From contig NZ_NCSY01000001.1 in assembly GCF_002156875.1 (NCBI RefSeq), positions 62,001-126,000 of the forward strand: a stretch of 64,000 nucleotides of DNA. The letters are read 5' to 3'. The notes under the pieces are model-generated. The model was not told where the DNA came from and made no database searches. It saw nothing but the letters and a program-made list of their open reading frames with translations. Positions 44,404 to 54,452 of the stretch are shown here, in pieces. Source of the DNA: Bacillus sp. EAC (GTDB taxonomy: Bacteria; Bacillota; Bacilli; Bacillales; Bacillaceae_G). The position numbers and the translations under genes were made by a program. Every line of letters begins with the position of its first letter. Position 1 is the stretch's first letter.

Positions 44404-45657
44404 TTACATTGCAATATTATTTTCCTGTTTAGTTACAGGTTTGAATTCGCCTTCCCACTTCGCAATGACTACTGCGGCTAATGAGTTACCAACAACATTT
44501 ACTGCAGTTCTTGCCATATCAAGAATTCGATCGATACCTGCAATGAAAGCTAGTCCCTCAACAGGGATACCAACAGTTCCTAAAGTAGCTAATAATACTA
44601 CGAAGGACACACCTGGTACTCCAGCAATCCCTTTTGATGTCACCATTAATACTAACATAAGTGAAATCTGCTCTGTTATCGATAAATGAATACCATACAT
44701 TTGAGCAATGAATATTGCTGCTAGTGCTTGATATAATGTTGATCCATCAAGATTAAATGAATAACCAGTTGGAATAACAAATGACGATATTGATTTAGGA
44801 ACACCAAACTTTTCAACTTTTTCCATGATTTTTGGTAAAACTGTCTCAGAGCTCGCAGTAGAATAGGCTAATATTAATTCATCTTTTAATAGTTTAATAA
44901 AGTTGAAAATATTAACTCCAACCATTTTAGCAATTAAACCTAAAACAAGAACGATGAATAAAGCCATCGTAATATACACCGTTATGACTAATTTACCAAG
45001 TGGAATTAACGATTCTAGTCCAAATTTTGAGACTGTCACACCAATTAATGCGAACACGCCTAATGGAGCAAATTTCATTATCTGGTTTGTCATGTGAAAC
45101 ATCGTATCAGCAGTTCCTTGGAAGAATGCTAACACAGGCTTACCTCTTTCTCCAATTGCTGTTAAGCCTAATCCAAATAAAACTGAGAAGAAAATAATCG
45201 CTAGCATATTCCCATCGACAAATGCTTGGAAAATATTACTTGGTACGATATTAACAAACGTATCAGCAAAACCATGACTCTTTACTTCTGCTGCGGTTTC
45301 AACATAACTATTAATATCAGTTTTTTGCAAGACACTCATATCCACACCTGCACCAGGTTTAAATACATTTGCCACAAATAGACCAATAAAAATCGCAACA
45401 GTCGTTATGATTTCAAAATAAATAATTGTTTTACCACCAAGTCTTCCAAGCTTCTTTGTATCTCCTACACTTGCAACTCCGATAATGATACTTGAAATAA
45501 CAATCGGTATAACAATCATTTTAATGAGACGTAAGAAAATATCACCTATCGGTTGTAAATAAGTTGCTACATTCGGATTACCAAAAAAAACAGCACCCAC
45601 GATAATACCAATAACAAGTCCGATCAGAATTTGCCATGCTAAACCTATTTTTTTCAT
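44404..45657 (-). CDS. Dicarboxylate/amino acid:cation symporter (DAACS)
   Basis: 417 residues, about eight helices with two re-entrant loops. HP1 tip region AYSTASSETVLPKIME and the TM7 signature GYSFNLDGSTLYQALAAIFI, the NMDGT-like motif of GltP/GltT/DctA. TM8 has FIAGIDRILDMARTAVNVVGN with the Arg that contacts acidic substrates. Na+ or H+-coupled uptake of glutamate, aspartate or C4-dicarboxylates is expected. AAAAGGGGG nine bases before the ATG. The ~670-base gap upstream contains cre-like sites. Confidence 0.92.
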   Translation of the reverse strand: MKKIGLAWQILIGLVIGIIVGAVFFGNPNVATYLQPIGDIFLRLIKMIVIPIVISSIIIGVASVGDTKKLGRLGGKTIIYFEIITTVAIFIGLFVANVFKPGAGVDMSVLQKTDINSYVETAAEVKSHGFADTFVNIVPSNIFQAFVDGNMLAIIFFSVLFGLGLTAIGERGKPVLAFFQGTADTMFHMTNQIMKFAPLGVFALIGVTVSKFGLESLIPLGKLVITVYITMALFIVLVLGLIAKMVGVNIFNFIKLLKDELILAYSTASSETVLPKIMEKVEKFGVPKSISSFVIPTGYSFNLDGSTLYQALAAIFIAQMYGIHLSITEQISLMLVLMVTSKGIAGVPGVSFVVLLATLGTVGIPVEGLAFIAGIDRILDMARTAVNVVGNSLAAVVIAKWEGEFKPVTKQENNIAM

Positions 45658-46011
45658 TTGTAAAGTCCCCCTTTTAAAAGATTTTAATCAGAGTAAAATC
45701 TACTAAAATCAACAAACATACTAGAAGCATCTTTTGCATTTTAGTAAATTACTCAGCTTATTTCAGTTAACGATGGAACTTTAAATTAACCCATCACTTA
45801 CATCAATTTTTTATAATGTAATTTTAATAAAAATATAAAGTTACAATTTAAAAAATTATATAAAAATTATTATAACAGAATTAGATTTCATTTCAACTCA
45901 GTTTAACTTTCCAATTAAATGGTAATTATCATTACATTTTCCCTTGTAAATAAACAAAATAATTAATTTTACTCAAAATTCATTCTGCATTTTCATGACA
46001 TGCTTAATTTT

Positions 46012-46025
46012 TGAAAACGTTTTAT
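46012..46025 (+). promoter_or_regulatory. cre-like site in the symporter-zwf intergenic region
   Basis: TGAAAACGTTTTAT matches the CcpA box apart from the conserved C near the 3' end. It lies about 310 bases before zwf and 350 before the symporter; the rest of the region 45658-46331 is AT-rich and holds no other gene that I can see. Confidence 0.35.
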
Positions 46026-46132
46026 CTAGATAATAAATTTAATTATTTTTCAATAAAAATGAACACTATTTTCATTTCATTAAAGTGTTTTAATAAATTT
46101 AGCTAAGATTAAGATGATTTTATTTTGTGGGA

Positions 46133-46146
46133 TGTTTACGCTTTCA
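46133..46146 (-). promoter_or_regulatory. cre-like site overlapping the zwf promoter region
   Basis: On the minus strand TGAAAGCGTAAACA fits a relaxed CcpA box TGNAANCGNWNNCA. It overlaps a plausible plus-strand -35 (TTTACG) with TATGAT 18 bases on. Confidence 0.4.
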
Positions 46147-46331
46147 ACGACTTTGTAATATGATAAAATTATACTGTTTGATATTTTTATTATTTGTTTA
46201 TAATCGATAAAAATATATTGAATGATTAATCTAATCGTTTTTATAAAAGGATTAAATGTTCATTGTATAATCAGTCCTGATTATTAGAAAAATAAGTAAG
46301 TAATTTATGTTTAAGAAGTGAGGTATTATCA

Positions 46332-47831
46332 TTGGAAAATATGGAAAAACGTCCAAAAGCAGTAATTGTTATTTTTGGTGCAACAGGTGATCTAGCAAAG
46401 CGAAAATTATTTATATCTATTTACAGACTATTTTTAAGTCATAAAATCGGAGAAGATTTTGCTGTAGTTGGAGTTGGTCGTAGATCATGGTCAAATCATG
46501 AATTTCGTGAAGCTGTAAAAAAATCTATTTTATCCTCAGATCAAAACCAATCTGAAGTAGAACATTTTTTAGCACATTTTTACTATCATCAATTTGATGT
46601 ATTAGAATCTTCTTCTTACATAGAACTAGGCAACAAATTAACCGAACTGGATACTCATTATTCAATTCCAGGAAATCGAATTTTTTACTTAGCGATGGCA
46701 CCTGAATTCTTTGGTACAATTGCAAAACAATTAAAAACAAATGGTTTAACAGAAACAAGTGGATGGAGTAGGCTCGTTATTGAAAAACCATTCGGACATG
46801 ATTTACCAAGTGCGAAGGAACTAAATGATGAGATTCGCGAAGCATTTTCGGAAAGCCAAATCTATCGAATTGACCACTACTTAGGAAAAGAAATGGTACA
46901 AAATATTGAAGTAATTCGATTTGCAAATGCAATGTTTGAACCACTTTGGAATAACCGATTTATTTCAAATATACAAATTACTTCTAGTGAAGTATTAGGT
47001 GTAGAGGATCGTGGGAAATATTACGAGAACTCAGGTGCATTAAAGGATATGGTGCAAAACCATATGCTTCAAATGGCAGCCCTACTTGCAATGGAACCAC
47101 CTATTAAATTAACGACAGAGGAAATTAGAAGTGAAAAAGTAAAAGTGTTTAAGGCGCTTCGAAAAATAGATGAAAATGAGGTAAAGAATTACTTTGTTCG
47201 AGGTCAATATGATGAAGGACAAATAAATAATGAAGAATTACCAGCCTATCGTAACGAAAATAATGTAGATCCCGAATCTCAAACAGAAACATTTGTAGCT
47301 GGAAAGCTATACATTGATAATTTCCGTTGGGCAGGTGTCCCTTTCTATATTCGTACTGGTAAGAGAATGGCTACTAAATCAACTAAAATTATCGTTCAAT
47401 TTTCCGATATCCCAATGAACTTGTACTATAATACGAAAGAACAAATGTCACCAAATTTACTAATTATACATATTCAGCCTGATGAAGGAATTACACTTCA
47501 ATTAAATGCAAAAAGATCAGATTCTGAGAGCTATACGAAGCCGATTCAGCTTACATTTAATAATAATTGTGTTGATTGTATCAATACACCTGAAGCATAC
47601 GAACGTTTAATTTATGATTGTATGTTAGGTGACGGTACAAACTTTACACATTGGGATGAAGTAAAGTATTCTTGGAGTTTTGTCGATGTAATATCAAAGG
47701 CGTGGGATAACAATCTTGCACCACTTACAACATATAAATCGGGTTCAATGGGTCCAGATGAAGCTGATACTTTATTATCAGAAGATGGGCATAAATGGTG
47801 GCCTGTTACTGGTCGATTAAATGAACATTAA
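46332..47831 (+). CDS. zwf: Glucose-6-phosphate dehydrogenase, copy 1
   Basis: 499 residues. N-terminal Rossmann loop [14 protein letters not shown], active-site [13 protein letters not shown] with the catalytic His, substrate segment [12 protein letters not shown]. Converts glucose-6-phosphate and NAD(P)+ to 6-phosphogluconolactone. The start is a TTG at 46332 with GAGG eight bases upstream; the ATG at 46341 is too far from it. Convergent with the NADP-type 6-phosphogluconate dehydrogenase gene at 47909 across a shared terminator. A second copy lies at 58182-59681. Confidence 0.94.
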   Translation: MENMEKRPKAVIVIFGATGDLAKRKLFISIYRLFLSHKIGEDFAVVGVGRRSWSNHEFREAVKKSILSSDQNQSEVEHFLAHFYYHQFDVLESSSYIELGNKLTELDTHYSIPGNRIFYLAMAPEFFGTIAKQLKTNGLTETSGWSRLVIEKPFGHDLPSAKELNDEIREAFSESQIYRIDHYLGKEMVQNIEVIRFANAMFEPLWNNRFISNIQITSSEVLGVEDRGKYYENSGALKDMVQNHMLQMAALLAMEPPIKLTTEEIRSEKVKVFKALRKIDENEVKNYFVRGQYDEGQINNEELPAYRNENNVDPESQTETFVAGKLYIDNFRWAGVPFYIRTGKRMATKSTKIIVQFSDIPMNLYYNTKEQMSPNLLIIHIQPDEGITLQLNAKRSDSESYTKPIQLTFNNNCVDCINTPEAYERLIYDCMLGDGTNFTHWDEVKYSWSFVDVISKAWDNNLAPLTTYKSGSMGPDEADTLLSEDGHKWWPVTGRLNEH

Positions 47832-47862
47832 TAAAAATAAAAGAATGTAAACTTAAGTACAA

Positions 47863-47892
47863 AAAAACCCTTGTTTAATAACAAGGGTTTTT
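47863..47892. terminator. Bidirectional terminator between zwf and gndA
   Basis: AAAAACCCTTG / CAAGGGTTTTT perfect stem serving two convergent genes. Confidence 0.75.
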
Positions 47893-47908
47893 ATCATTTC
47901 ATTTTATT

Positions 47909-49315
47909 TTAAGTCCACTGCGTATGGAATTTTCCTTCTTTATCTGTTCGCTCATACGTATGTGCTCCAAAGTAATCCCTTTGAGCTTGAATTAAGTTTG
48001 CTGGTAGTGTTGCAGTTCGATAACTATCAAAATATGCTAAGGCTGCAGAAAAGCAAGGAATTGGAACCCCAGCTTCTATTGCAACAATACTTATTTTACG
48101 TAGCGCACCTTGATAACTTTCAACTATTTCTTTGAAGTAAGGGTCAAGTAAAAGATTAGCAAGTTTAGCATCAAGATCATATGCTTCTTTTATCTTTTGT
48201 AGAAAAGCAGCTCGAATAATACAACCACCTCTAAATATCATCGCAATATCGCCATAATTCAAGTCCCAATTATACTCATCAGATGCAGCTCGTAATTGAG
48301 CAAATCCTTGAGCGTAAGAACAAATTTTACTCATATATAAAGCTTTTCTGACATCTTCTATTAATTCTTCTTTATTTCCGTTAAACGAATAATCATGTGG
48401 TCCTGATAAAATTTTACTTGCTTTCACACGCTCTTCTTTCATTGCTGATATAAACCTTGCAAAAACAGATTCAGTAATAATTGATAATGGTACGCCTAAA
48501 TCTAAAGTACTTTGACTAGTCCATTTACCTGTTCCTTTTTGACCAGCCTTATCTAATATAACATCAACTAATGGTTTTCCTGATTCTTCATCTGTTTTTG
48601 TGAAAATATCAGCAGTAATTTCGATTAAATAACTATCTAACTCACCTTTATTCCAATCACTAAAGACATTATGTAGCTCATCAGCAGTAAGTCCTAGTAC
48701 ATTTTTTAGTAAAAAGTAAGCTTCTGAGATTAATTGCATATCACCATATTCAATTCCGTTATGCACCATCTTGACATAATGTCCTGCACCATCTGGTCCG
48801 ATATAAGTTGTACAAGGTTCGCCATCAACTTTTGCTGAAATAGCTTCAAATATTGGTTTTACAAGCTCAAATGCCTCCGCTTGTCCACCAGGCATAATAG
48901 AAGGTCCTTTTAAAGCCCCTTCTTCACCACCAGACACTCCTGTTCCAATAAAATGAATTCCACTATCAGATAATGTTTTATTTCTTCTTTGTGTATCTTT
49001 ATAATATGTATTTCCACCGTCAATTAAAATATCACCTTTATCTAGATAAGGAAGTAATGCTTCAATTGTTGAATCAGTCGGTGCGCCTGCTTTTACCATG
49101 ATTAATATTTTTCTAGGGGTTTCTAACGAATTTACAAAATCTTCAATAGAAAAAGCTCCAACGACATTTTTTCCTTCTGCTTCTTTTAAAAATTCTACCG
49201 TTTTTTCTACAGATCGATTATAAACAGAAATTGAGAAACCTCTACTTTCTATGTTTAAAGCAAGGTTTTTACCCATTACTGCTAAACCAATTACACCTAT
49301 TTGTTGTTTAGCCAT
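47909..49315 (-). CDS. gndA: 6-phosphogluconate dehydrogenase (decarboxylating), long NADP-type
   Basis: 468 residues, the full-length GndA class. Nucleotide loop [15 protein letters not shown]; the loop after beta-2 reads VYNRSVEK, with the Asn-Arg-Ser that selects NADP. Substrate motifs [15 protein letters not shown] and [11 protein letters not shown], catalytic Lys in [16 protein letters not shown]. Yields ribulose-5-phosphate, CO2 and NADPH. AAAGGA upstream of the ATG. Confidence 0.94.
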   Translation of the reverse strand: MAKQQIGVIGLAVMGKNLALNIESRGFSISVYNRSVEKTVEFLKEAEGKNVVGAFSIEDFVNSLETPRKILIMVKAGAPTDSTIEALLPYLDKGDILIDGGNTYYKDTQRRNKTLSDSGIHFIGTGVSGGEEGALKGPSIMPGGQAEAFELVKPIFEAISAKVDGEPCTTYIGPDGAGHYVKMVHNGIEYGDMQLISEAYFLLKNVLGLTADELHNVFSDWNKGELDSYLIEITADIFTKTDEESGKPLVDVILDKAGQKGTGKWTSQSTLDLGVPLSIITESVFARFISAMKEERVKASKILSGPHDYSFNGNKEELIEDVRKALYMSKICSYAQGFAQLRAASDEYNWDLNYGDIAMIFRGGCIIRAAFLQKIKEAYDLDAKLANLLLDPYFKEIVESYQGALRKISIVAIEAGVPIPCFSAALAYFDSYRTATLPANLIQAQRDYFGAHTYERTDKEGKFHTQWT

Positions 49316-49393
49316 TGCAATTAGTCCTTTCTAAATTAAATTTATGCAAGGGTTATGTAAAATTAATTTGCAAAATAATTACTATCATTAATA

Positions 49394-49405
49394 TAACCTA
49401 GGTTA
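49394..49405. promoter_or_regulatory. Palindrome between divergent gndA and AbrB-family gene
   Basis: TAACCTAGGTTA is a perfect 12-base palindrome, 79 bases upstream of the gndA start. Possible operator; nothing more can be said. Confidence 0.2.
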
Positions 49406-49568
49406 AGTCTTGCTATCCTTTATTAGTATACGCACTTACTAAGCAAATTCCTTGCAAACCGTGATATTCAGGTTAATAATGATATTATCATAAGTAAATA
49501 ATTGTATAAACGTTTAATTAAATTTGTTCATTTAATTTATATTTATAAAATTGAAAAGAAGTGAATTT

Positions 49569-50669
49569 ATGCATTCTACACACCAAAACAAATTTGAATG
49601 GAAACAACTTCTACTTACATTGGTTATTGCAATAATAGGAGGATTACTTTTTAAAGTTATTCATCTTCCTATCCCTTGGCTCCTTGGTCCAATGTTTTTT
49701 GTCCTTATTTTTTCAAAATTTAAAAAAATAAAGTTATTTTGGCCGAGTAAAATTCGTGATACGGCAATGATAATTATTGGGTATACAATAGGACTTTCGT
49801 TTACAAGTGCGACTTTGATTCAAATTGGGGAACAATTACCTTCAATGATTTTAATGACTTTATTACTATTACTTTTCACTTTAGCTATATCAATTTTTAT
49901 ATCAAAGGTTTTCGATATTCCATTTCCAACTGCTTTATTAGGGAGTATACCTGGTGGTCTTAGCCAAATGATTACATTAGCAGAAGAAATTAAAGATGTT
50001 GATTTTACGATAGTAACCTTCCTTCAAATCTCAAGACTAATGATGATTATCTTCGTTGTTCCAATACTTATTTTTAGTCCCATATTTGATTTTCAGAGGA
50101 GTACGGCGATATCTGACTCAATACATAATATTAGCCCTAGCTGGGTCGGACTTTTTCCAAATATATTCGTTTTCGCTGTTGTTTGTACACTTTTTGGTGT
50201 ATTAGGAAAGAAAATTAATTTTCCAACAGCACTACTCTTAGGACCAATGTTCGGTACCATAATTTTAAATTTATCGGGATTTCATGGTCCTGCCCTACCA
50301 TCTGTTCTACTTGATTGTTCTCAACTAATGATGGGTAGTTATATCGGACTTTTATTAAAACCTGAAAATTTAAAAAACAAAATAAAAATTATTTTAATTG
50401 CCATTTTAAGTGGAGTAATTTTACTTACTTTCTCTTTTGGAACAAGTCTATTTTTAACACATATTCATTCTATTTCTAAAATTACCGCTTTGTTAAGTCT
50501 TGCACCAGGTGGAATGGATCAAATGGCAATCATAGCAAAAGAAGTGAATGCAGATATTTCAGTCATTATGTGTTATCAACTTTTTAGAACATTGTTTATA
50601 TTTATTGCTGTACCTTATTTAATAAGATTTTTCTTTAAGCGAATAAAATTAAAAGCTGAACATTCTTAG
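49569..50669 (+). CDS. AbrB-family integral membrane protein (PF05145 type)
   Basis: About 366 residues, two homologous halves of membrane segments: LPIPWLLGPMFFVL and GSIPGGLSQMITLAEE in the first, PTALLLGPMFGTII and SLAPGGMDQMAIIAKE in the second. This internal duplication with the (S/A)PGG(L/M)xQM motif marks the membrane 'AbrB duplication' family, not the DNA-binding AbrB. Function unresolved; a transporter-like role is usual speculation. ATG at 49569 with GAAGTGA upstream; a TTG at 49551 is less likely. Confidence 0.8.
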   Translation: MHSTHQNKFEWKQLLLTLVIAIIGGLLFKVIHLPIPWLLGPMFFVLIFSKFKKIKLFWPSKIRDTAMIIIGYTIGLSFTSATLIQIGEQLPSMILMTLLLLLFTLAISIFISKVFDIPFPTALLGSIPGGLSQMITLAEEIKDVDFTIVTFLQISRLMMIIFVVPILIFSPIFDFQRSTAISDSIHNISPSWVGLFPNIFVFAVVCTLFGVLGKKINFPTALLLGPMFGTIILNLSGFHGPALPSVLLDCSQLMMGSYIGLLLKPENLKNKIKIILIAILSGVILLTFSFGTSLFLTHIHSISKITALLSLAPGGMDQMAIIAKEVNADISVIMCYQLFRTLFIFIAVPYLIRFFFKRIKLKAEHS

Positions 50670-50686
50670 ACTTTTAAATCGATTTG

Positions 50687-50720
50687 AAAAGCTGAGTTCC
50701 AAAATTGAAACTCAGCTTTT
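50687..50720. terminator. Bidirectional terminator
   Basis: AAAAGCTGAGTT / AACTCAGCTTTT between the convergent membrane protein and dehydrogenase genes. Confidence 0.7.
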
Positions 50721-50734
50721 TTTAGAATAAATAT

Positions 50735-51481
50735 CTATTCTTCATAAATCATTTTTCGCGTCATCCCACCGTCTACAATGATATTTTGACCGTTCATAAA
50801 ATTATTCTCAGGATCTGCTAAATATAGACAGGCCATTGATATATCAATAGGATGCCCTACTCGATTTGACCAGTGCTGTTTATGATCATTTTCTGTTAAT
50901 CCATCATAATTATTTGTTTGAATCCAGCCTGGGCTAATACTGTTTACAGTTATTCCTTTTGATTGTAAAGAAGCAGCCAATGCATGTGTCAGTGAAAGAA
51001 TACCGCCTTTTGAGGCAGCGTAGGCCTCAGAATTCGGTTCAGACATTAATGCTCTTGTCGAAGCCATATTAATGATTCTTCCACCTTCTGGCATGATTTT
51101 GGATGCTTCTCTAGAAGCGATGAATACACTACTTAAATTTGTTTGAATCACTTTTTCCCACTCTAAGGTAGATAATTCTAATAAGGGCTTAAATACAGCT
51201 ATCCCAGCATTATTAATTAATACATCTAATTTTCCACACTTTACTTTCACATTTTGAAATAGATCGATGATGTTTTTTTCATTACTAACATTAGTTTTAT
51301 GAAAATAAGCTATTCCACCACTTGCTTCAATTTGGTTTTTAACAGATAAACTTTTTTCTTCATCTAGATCTGCAATCCAAACAATTGCTCCTTGATCAGC
51401 AAATGCAAATGCAATATTTTCACCTATTCCATTAGCGCCACCTGTAATTACAATGCATTTATCCTTAAATTTCTCACTCAT
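50735..51481 (-). CDS. Short-chain dehydrogenase/reductase
   Basis: 248 residues, classical SDR. Cofactor loop VITGGANGIGENIA, DVLINNAGIAV, Ser in INMAST, YAASKGGI catalytic Tyr and Lys, PGWIQTN, and C-terminal IIVDGGMTRKM. An Asp at the end of beta-2 (IADLDEEKS) points to NAD(H) preference. Could be a sugar dehydrogenase or 3-oxoacyl reductase-like enzyme; substrate unknown. GAGAGG upstream of the ATG. Confidence 0.88.
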   Translation of the reverse strand: MSEKFKDKCIVITGGANGIGENIAFAFADQGAIVWIADLDEEKSLSVKNQIEASGGIAYFHKTNVSNEKNIIDLFQNVKVKCGKLDVLINNAGIAVFKPLLELSTLEWEKVIQTNLSSVFIASREASKIMPEGGRIINMASTRALMSEPNSEAYAASKGGILSLTHALAASLQSKGITVNSISPGWIQTNNYDGLTENDHKQHWSNRVGHPIDISMACLYLADPENNFMNGQNIIVDGGMTRKMIYEE

Positions 51482-51575
51482 ATTTATATTCCTCTCGTAT
51501 TTAATCTACCTAAAATTAAATAATTTAAAGAGTAATTTTCCACAATTGTTGATTAAATATTAGTCTAAATGAAAA

Positions 51576-51786
51576 GGCTCTGTTAGAGTAAATTATTGGA
51601 ATTTTAATAAAGGTCAACATAAATAACACAATCGAAAAAATTTAGAAGTTGTTGTTTGACTTCTGCGGAAGTTGCGGGTCAGTTCAGACTCTCGCAAGGT
51701 TTATAGAACCTAAGAGAATCAGCACACTCACTAAGGAAAGAGAGCAATCAGAAGTAGAAATCAACGAGCTTTTTTTAACAGAGTTA
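51576..51786. repeat. MITE-like element, copy 4
   Basis: Begins GGCTCTGTTA and ends TAACAGAGTT, an inverted repeat that lost the terminal CC. Contains GAAGTAGAAATCAACGAG followed by a T run, shared with copies 3 and 5. No coding potential; about 211 bases. Confidence 0.6.
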
Positions 51787-51817
51787 AATAAAAAAGGAAT
51801 AGAGCAAAGAAATTTTG

Positions 51818-52249
51818 TTAACTAAGCCCCACTTTTTTTAATAAAAAAATCAATAGTTCTTTTTCATTTTTCTCAATATGTCTAAATAAGTCTTCAATCA
51901 TTTCTTCGTGTTTAGGAAATACACTTTGGATGAGTGCATTGCCTTCTTCGGTAATAACTGCATAAATGACTCTTCTATCTTTTGGACAAGGTAAGCGTTT
52001 TATCATTTTTTTACATTCTAATTTGTCTAAAACATATGTCATATTTCCACTTGAGATTAATATTTTTTTACCAATATGTTGAATTGGCTGATCTCCTTTA
52101 TGAAAAAGTAATTCTAATACTGCAAATTCAGTTAAGTTCAGTCCAAATGATTTTACATTTTCAACTGCAGCATCAGTTAATATTCGATTGGATTTACTAA
52201 TTTGTGAATACAAATGAATAGATAAACTAGGTTCATAATTTAGTTTCAA
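51818..52249 (-). CDS. MarR-family regulator (MhqR-like)
   Basis: 143 residues. Winged helix: LNLTEFAVLELLFHKG, recognition region ILISSGNMTYVLDKLECKKM, wing CPKDRRVIYAVITEEG. The protein starts at a TTG (52249) with GGGGGTG seven bases upstream. MarR proteins of this form respond to quinones, oxidants or phenolic compounds; the neighbouring operator at 52271-52287 supports an MhqR-like identity. Not clearly in an operon; the SDR gene lies beyond a repeat. Confidence 0.82.
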   Translation of the reverse strand: MKLNYEPSLSIHLYSQISKSNRILTDAAVENVKSFGLNLTEFAVLELLFHKGDQPIQHIGKKILISSGNMTYVLDKLECKKMIKRLPCPKDRRVIYAVITEEGNALIQSVFPKHEEMIEDLFRHIEKNEKELLIFLLKKVGLS

Positions 52250-52270
52250 AGAGTTTCACCCCCTCTAAAA

Positions 52271-52287
52271 ATCTTGATTTCGAGATA
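52271..52287 (-). promoter_or_regulatory. MhqR-like operator upstream of the MarR gene
   Basis: ATCTTGATTTCGAGATA is a near-perfect palindrome (ATCTyGA-nn-TCGAGAT) 22 bases before the start codon and resembles the MhqR box of B. subtilis as I remember it (ATCTCGAATTCGAGAT). Confidence 0.45.
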
Positions 52288-52433
52288 ATAGTAATTTAGA
52301 AAATTATGATAGTCAATACTTTGATGGATTTTAGTCAAAAAATACACCTAAAGCCTAAATTTATACTCATTTTAGTTTACATAATATGATTATTAAAAAG
52401 ATTAACAATTAAGTTCATCTTTTCAGACTGTAG

Positions 52434-52512
52434 AAAAAACCAGGAGGCTTAGCATCCGCTCCAAGGAAGGACAGCAACCTAGAGTGGAAATCGACGAAGT
52501 ACTTTTTTAATT
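52434..52512. repeat. Degenerate intergenic repeat, copy 5
   Basis: AGCATCCGCTCCAAGGAAGG ... CCTAGAGTGGAAATCGACGA, then six T. Shares its end block with copies 3 and 4; appears truncated. Confidence 0.55.
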
Positions 52513-52545
52513 GAAACAAAGTTTACGAAATTAAAGAATAATAAA

Positions 52546-52570
52546 AGGCTGTCGACTTTTACGACAGCCT
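52546..52570 (-). terminator. Terminator of the HesB-like gene
   Basis: AGGCTGTCG / CGACAGCCT stem, near-identical to the terminator at 42439-42462. Confidence 0.6.
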
Positions 52571-52603
52571 TAAAAGATGAATAATTAAGTTCATCTTCTA
52601 GTT

Positions 52604-52918
52604 TTATTTAACATATGTAATTCCTATTTTATTATTAAAAATCTGGTTTTTGTTTTTAAATACAAATGAACCGTTCACATAATCTATGACTAATTGATTT
52701 TCATATACATCTTCAAAATTTTTGTTAACAAGGAAATCGAATCCGTCACCCTTGATAAGCTTTTCATTTGGACCGAATTCCCTATTATTTATGACTTTTA
52801 TTTCATAGATATTATTAACGACATCACAACTACCTCTATCGAATTCTAATTGTAGCAATAGTTGGCTATCGATTTTACTTAATTCTTTTTTTGCTGTTTC
52901 AGTAATTTTAAAATCCAT
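52604..52918 (-). CDS. HesB/YqkB-like iron-sulfur cluster biosynthesis family protein
   Basis: About 104 residues. Begins MDFKITETAKKELSKI and carries one Cys in LEFDRGSCDVVNNIYEIKV, as in the YqkB/YneR group of HesB-like proteins; the three-Cys A-type carrier pattern is absent, so it is not a standard SufA/IscA. Role in Fe-S metabolism is by family name only. ATG at 52918 has AGGAG six bases upstream; the ATG at 52921 is too close to it. Confidence 0.75.
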   Translation of the reverse strand: MDFKITETAKKELSKIDSQLLLQLEFDRGSCDVVNNIYEIKVINNREFGPNEKLIKGDGFDFLVNKNFEDVYENQLVIDYVNGSFVFKNKNQIFNNKIGITYVK

Positions 52919-52940
52919 CATATTCTCCTATTTTATAATT

Positions 52941-54005
52941 TTAAGCATTTAAAAATTTTACACATACCGCTTCAGGTACAATGATATTTGATTGGATTAA
53001 TGAAAGCTCTCCAGTTGCTTTATTTCTTGCGAATAAAACTAAATTACCAGACATTTCATTCGAAGCAATTAGATAATTTTCTGTTGGATCAAGAACGAAA
53101 TCTCTTGGCCAATTTCCTTCACTTGACTTGATTTCAACTAATTTAAGTTCTCCAGTATCTTGATTAACATTAAATACAGCTATACTATTATGACCTCGAT
53201 TTCCAGCATATACATGCTGACCATCATTAGAAATATGAATAGCACTTCCTTGATTATTTTCTGTAAAATCATTCGGTATTGTTGAGATATATTGAAGCTC
53301 CTTGAAACTTCCGTCTTCACTATTATATTTAAGTGCGATAACTTCTGAGCTTAACTCAGTCATAATATAAGCAAATTGTCCATTTGGATGGAATGTAATA
53401 TGTCTCGGGCCATTTCCTGCTTTTAATGTTAAGCTAGACACTTCAATTAATGCATTATTTTCAATTTTATACGTAATAAGTTGATCGATGCCTAAGTCAA
53501 CTGCAACCACATACTTTTCATCAGGTGTATAGCCAGCAAAATGAGTATGTGGTTTTTCTTGTCTATCTTTATTTGGGCCAGCACCTACATGTTGAATTGT
53601 AGAGACTGCTGCGCTTACACTTTCATCAGTTGAATTAATTGTATATAAATCGATTGTACCTTTATGATAATTTGCGCTCACTACATGTTGTTTTACATGA
53701 TCTACACTTATATGACATGGAGATGCACCTTCTGATACTTGGGTATTTACAAATTCTAAATCTCCATTATTTTCGTTAACAGTGTAAACAGATACTCCAC
53801 CAAGATCGCCATCTTTTACGACTGAATAAAGATTCTTATTATCTTTACTAATTGCTAAATATGTTGGGTTACCTATTGTCGCAACTGCTGTAACATCGGT
53901 AATTCTTTCATTTTCAATATCCAGAATAAAACGATAAATACCTTTACTTTCGGCTTTTGTATAAGTGCCAACATAACCAATCAATTTTGTTGATTTTGTA
54001 CTCAT
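52941..54005 (-). CDS. pgl: Lactonase-family beta-propeller (6-phosphogluconolactonase, YkgB-like)
   Basis: 354 residues of seven-bladed propeller: repeats such as GYVGTYTKAESKGIYRF, HISVDHVKQHVVSANYHKG, PHTHFAGYTPDEKYVVAVDLG, NGPRHITFHPNGQFAYI, WPRDFVLDPTENYLIASN. This matches YkgB-type 6-phosphogluconolactonases, the step between G6PDH and 6PGDH. Its closeness to zwf, tkt, gnd and tal supports that role. GAGGAGG upstream of the ATG. Separated from tal by a repeat and a terminator, so probably its own transcript. Confidence 0.87.
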   Translation of the reverse strand: MSTKSTKLIGYVGTYTKAESKGIYRFILDIENERITDVTAVATIGNPTYLAISKDNKNLYSVVKDGDLGGVSVYTVNENNGDLEFVNTQVSEGASPCHISVDHVKQHVVSANYHKGTIDLYTINSTDESVSAAVSTIQHVGAGPNKDRQEKPHTHFAGYTPDEKYVVAVDLGIDQLITYKIENNALIEVSSLTLKAGNGPRHITFHPNGQFAYIMTELSSEVIALKYNSEDGSFKELQYISTIPNDFTENNQGSAIHISNDGQHVYAGNRGHNSIAVFNVNQDTGELKLVEIKSSEGNWPRDFVLDPTENYLIASNEMSGNLVLFARNKATGELSLIQSNIIVPEAVCVKFLNA

Positions 54006-54084
54006 CTTACTTCCTCCTCTTTTTATGCTTTTTCTATGTAAATAATTCTTATAGCTATTAAAAAAGTAATTCGTCTATTTTCGC

Positions 54085-54312
54085 TTTAGGATGCCTGCTT
54101 TTTAGTGGGGCGTGCTATTTAGTTTCCTTGGTCCTACATGTGGGTCATGAATGCGTTACGTCAGGACGGCGTTGTTTAAGCACGCCTACTTTTTTTGACT
54201 ACTGAGGGGTCTCACCTGTCCCTCTACTCACACATGAGTCTCCTATATCCGTTCATCATCTTCTTTATTTACAGTTTTTATTAAAACAACAATATTTTAG
54301 AAATGAGCCTAA
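54085..54312. repeat. Degenerate intergenic repeat, copy 6
   Basis: Begins with AGTGGGGCGTGC, as in the copy at 20310-20489 (CGTGGGGCGTGC), and ends with the same CTTCTTTATTTACAGTTTTT ... CAACAATATTTTAG, AAATGAGCCTAA block. Non-coding. Confidence 0.55.
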
Positions 54313-54319
54313 TTTAAAA

Positions 54320-54371
54320 ACCCCCAATTCCTAGCTACAGTATAAACAGTATCACAGAATTGGGGGTTTTA
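54320..54371. terminator. Terminator of the pentose-phosphate operon
   Basis: AAAACCCCCAATTC / GAATTGGGGGTTTT, 14-base perfect arms with a long internal loop. Confidence 0.7.
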
Positions 54372-54452
54372 GTTCAAAATCAAATTTCTATTTTGTTAGT
54401 TTGTTGTATGTCAAAGTTAATTAGAAACTATGATCTTGTATGCGTTTATAAA

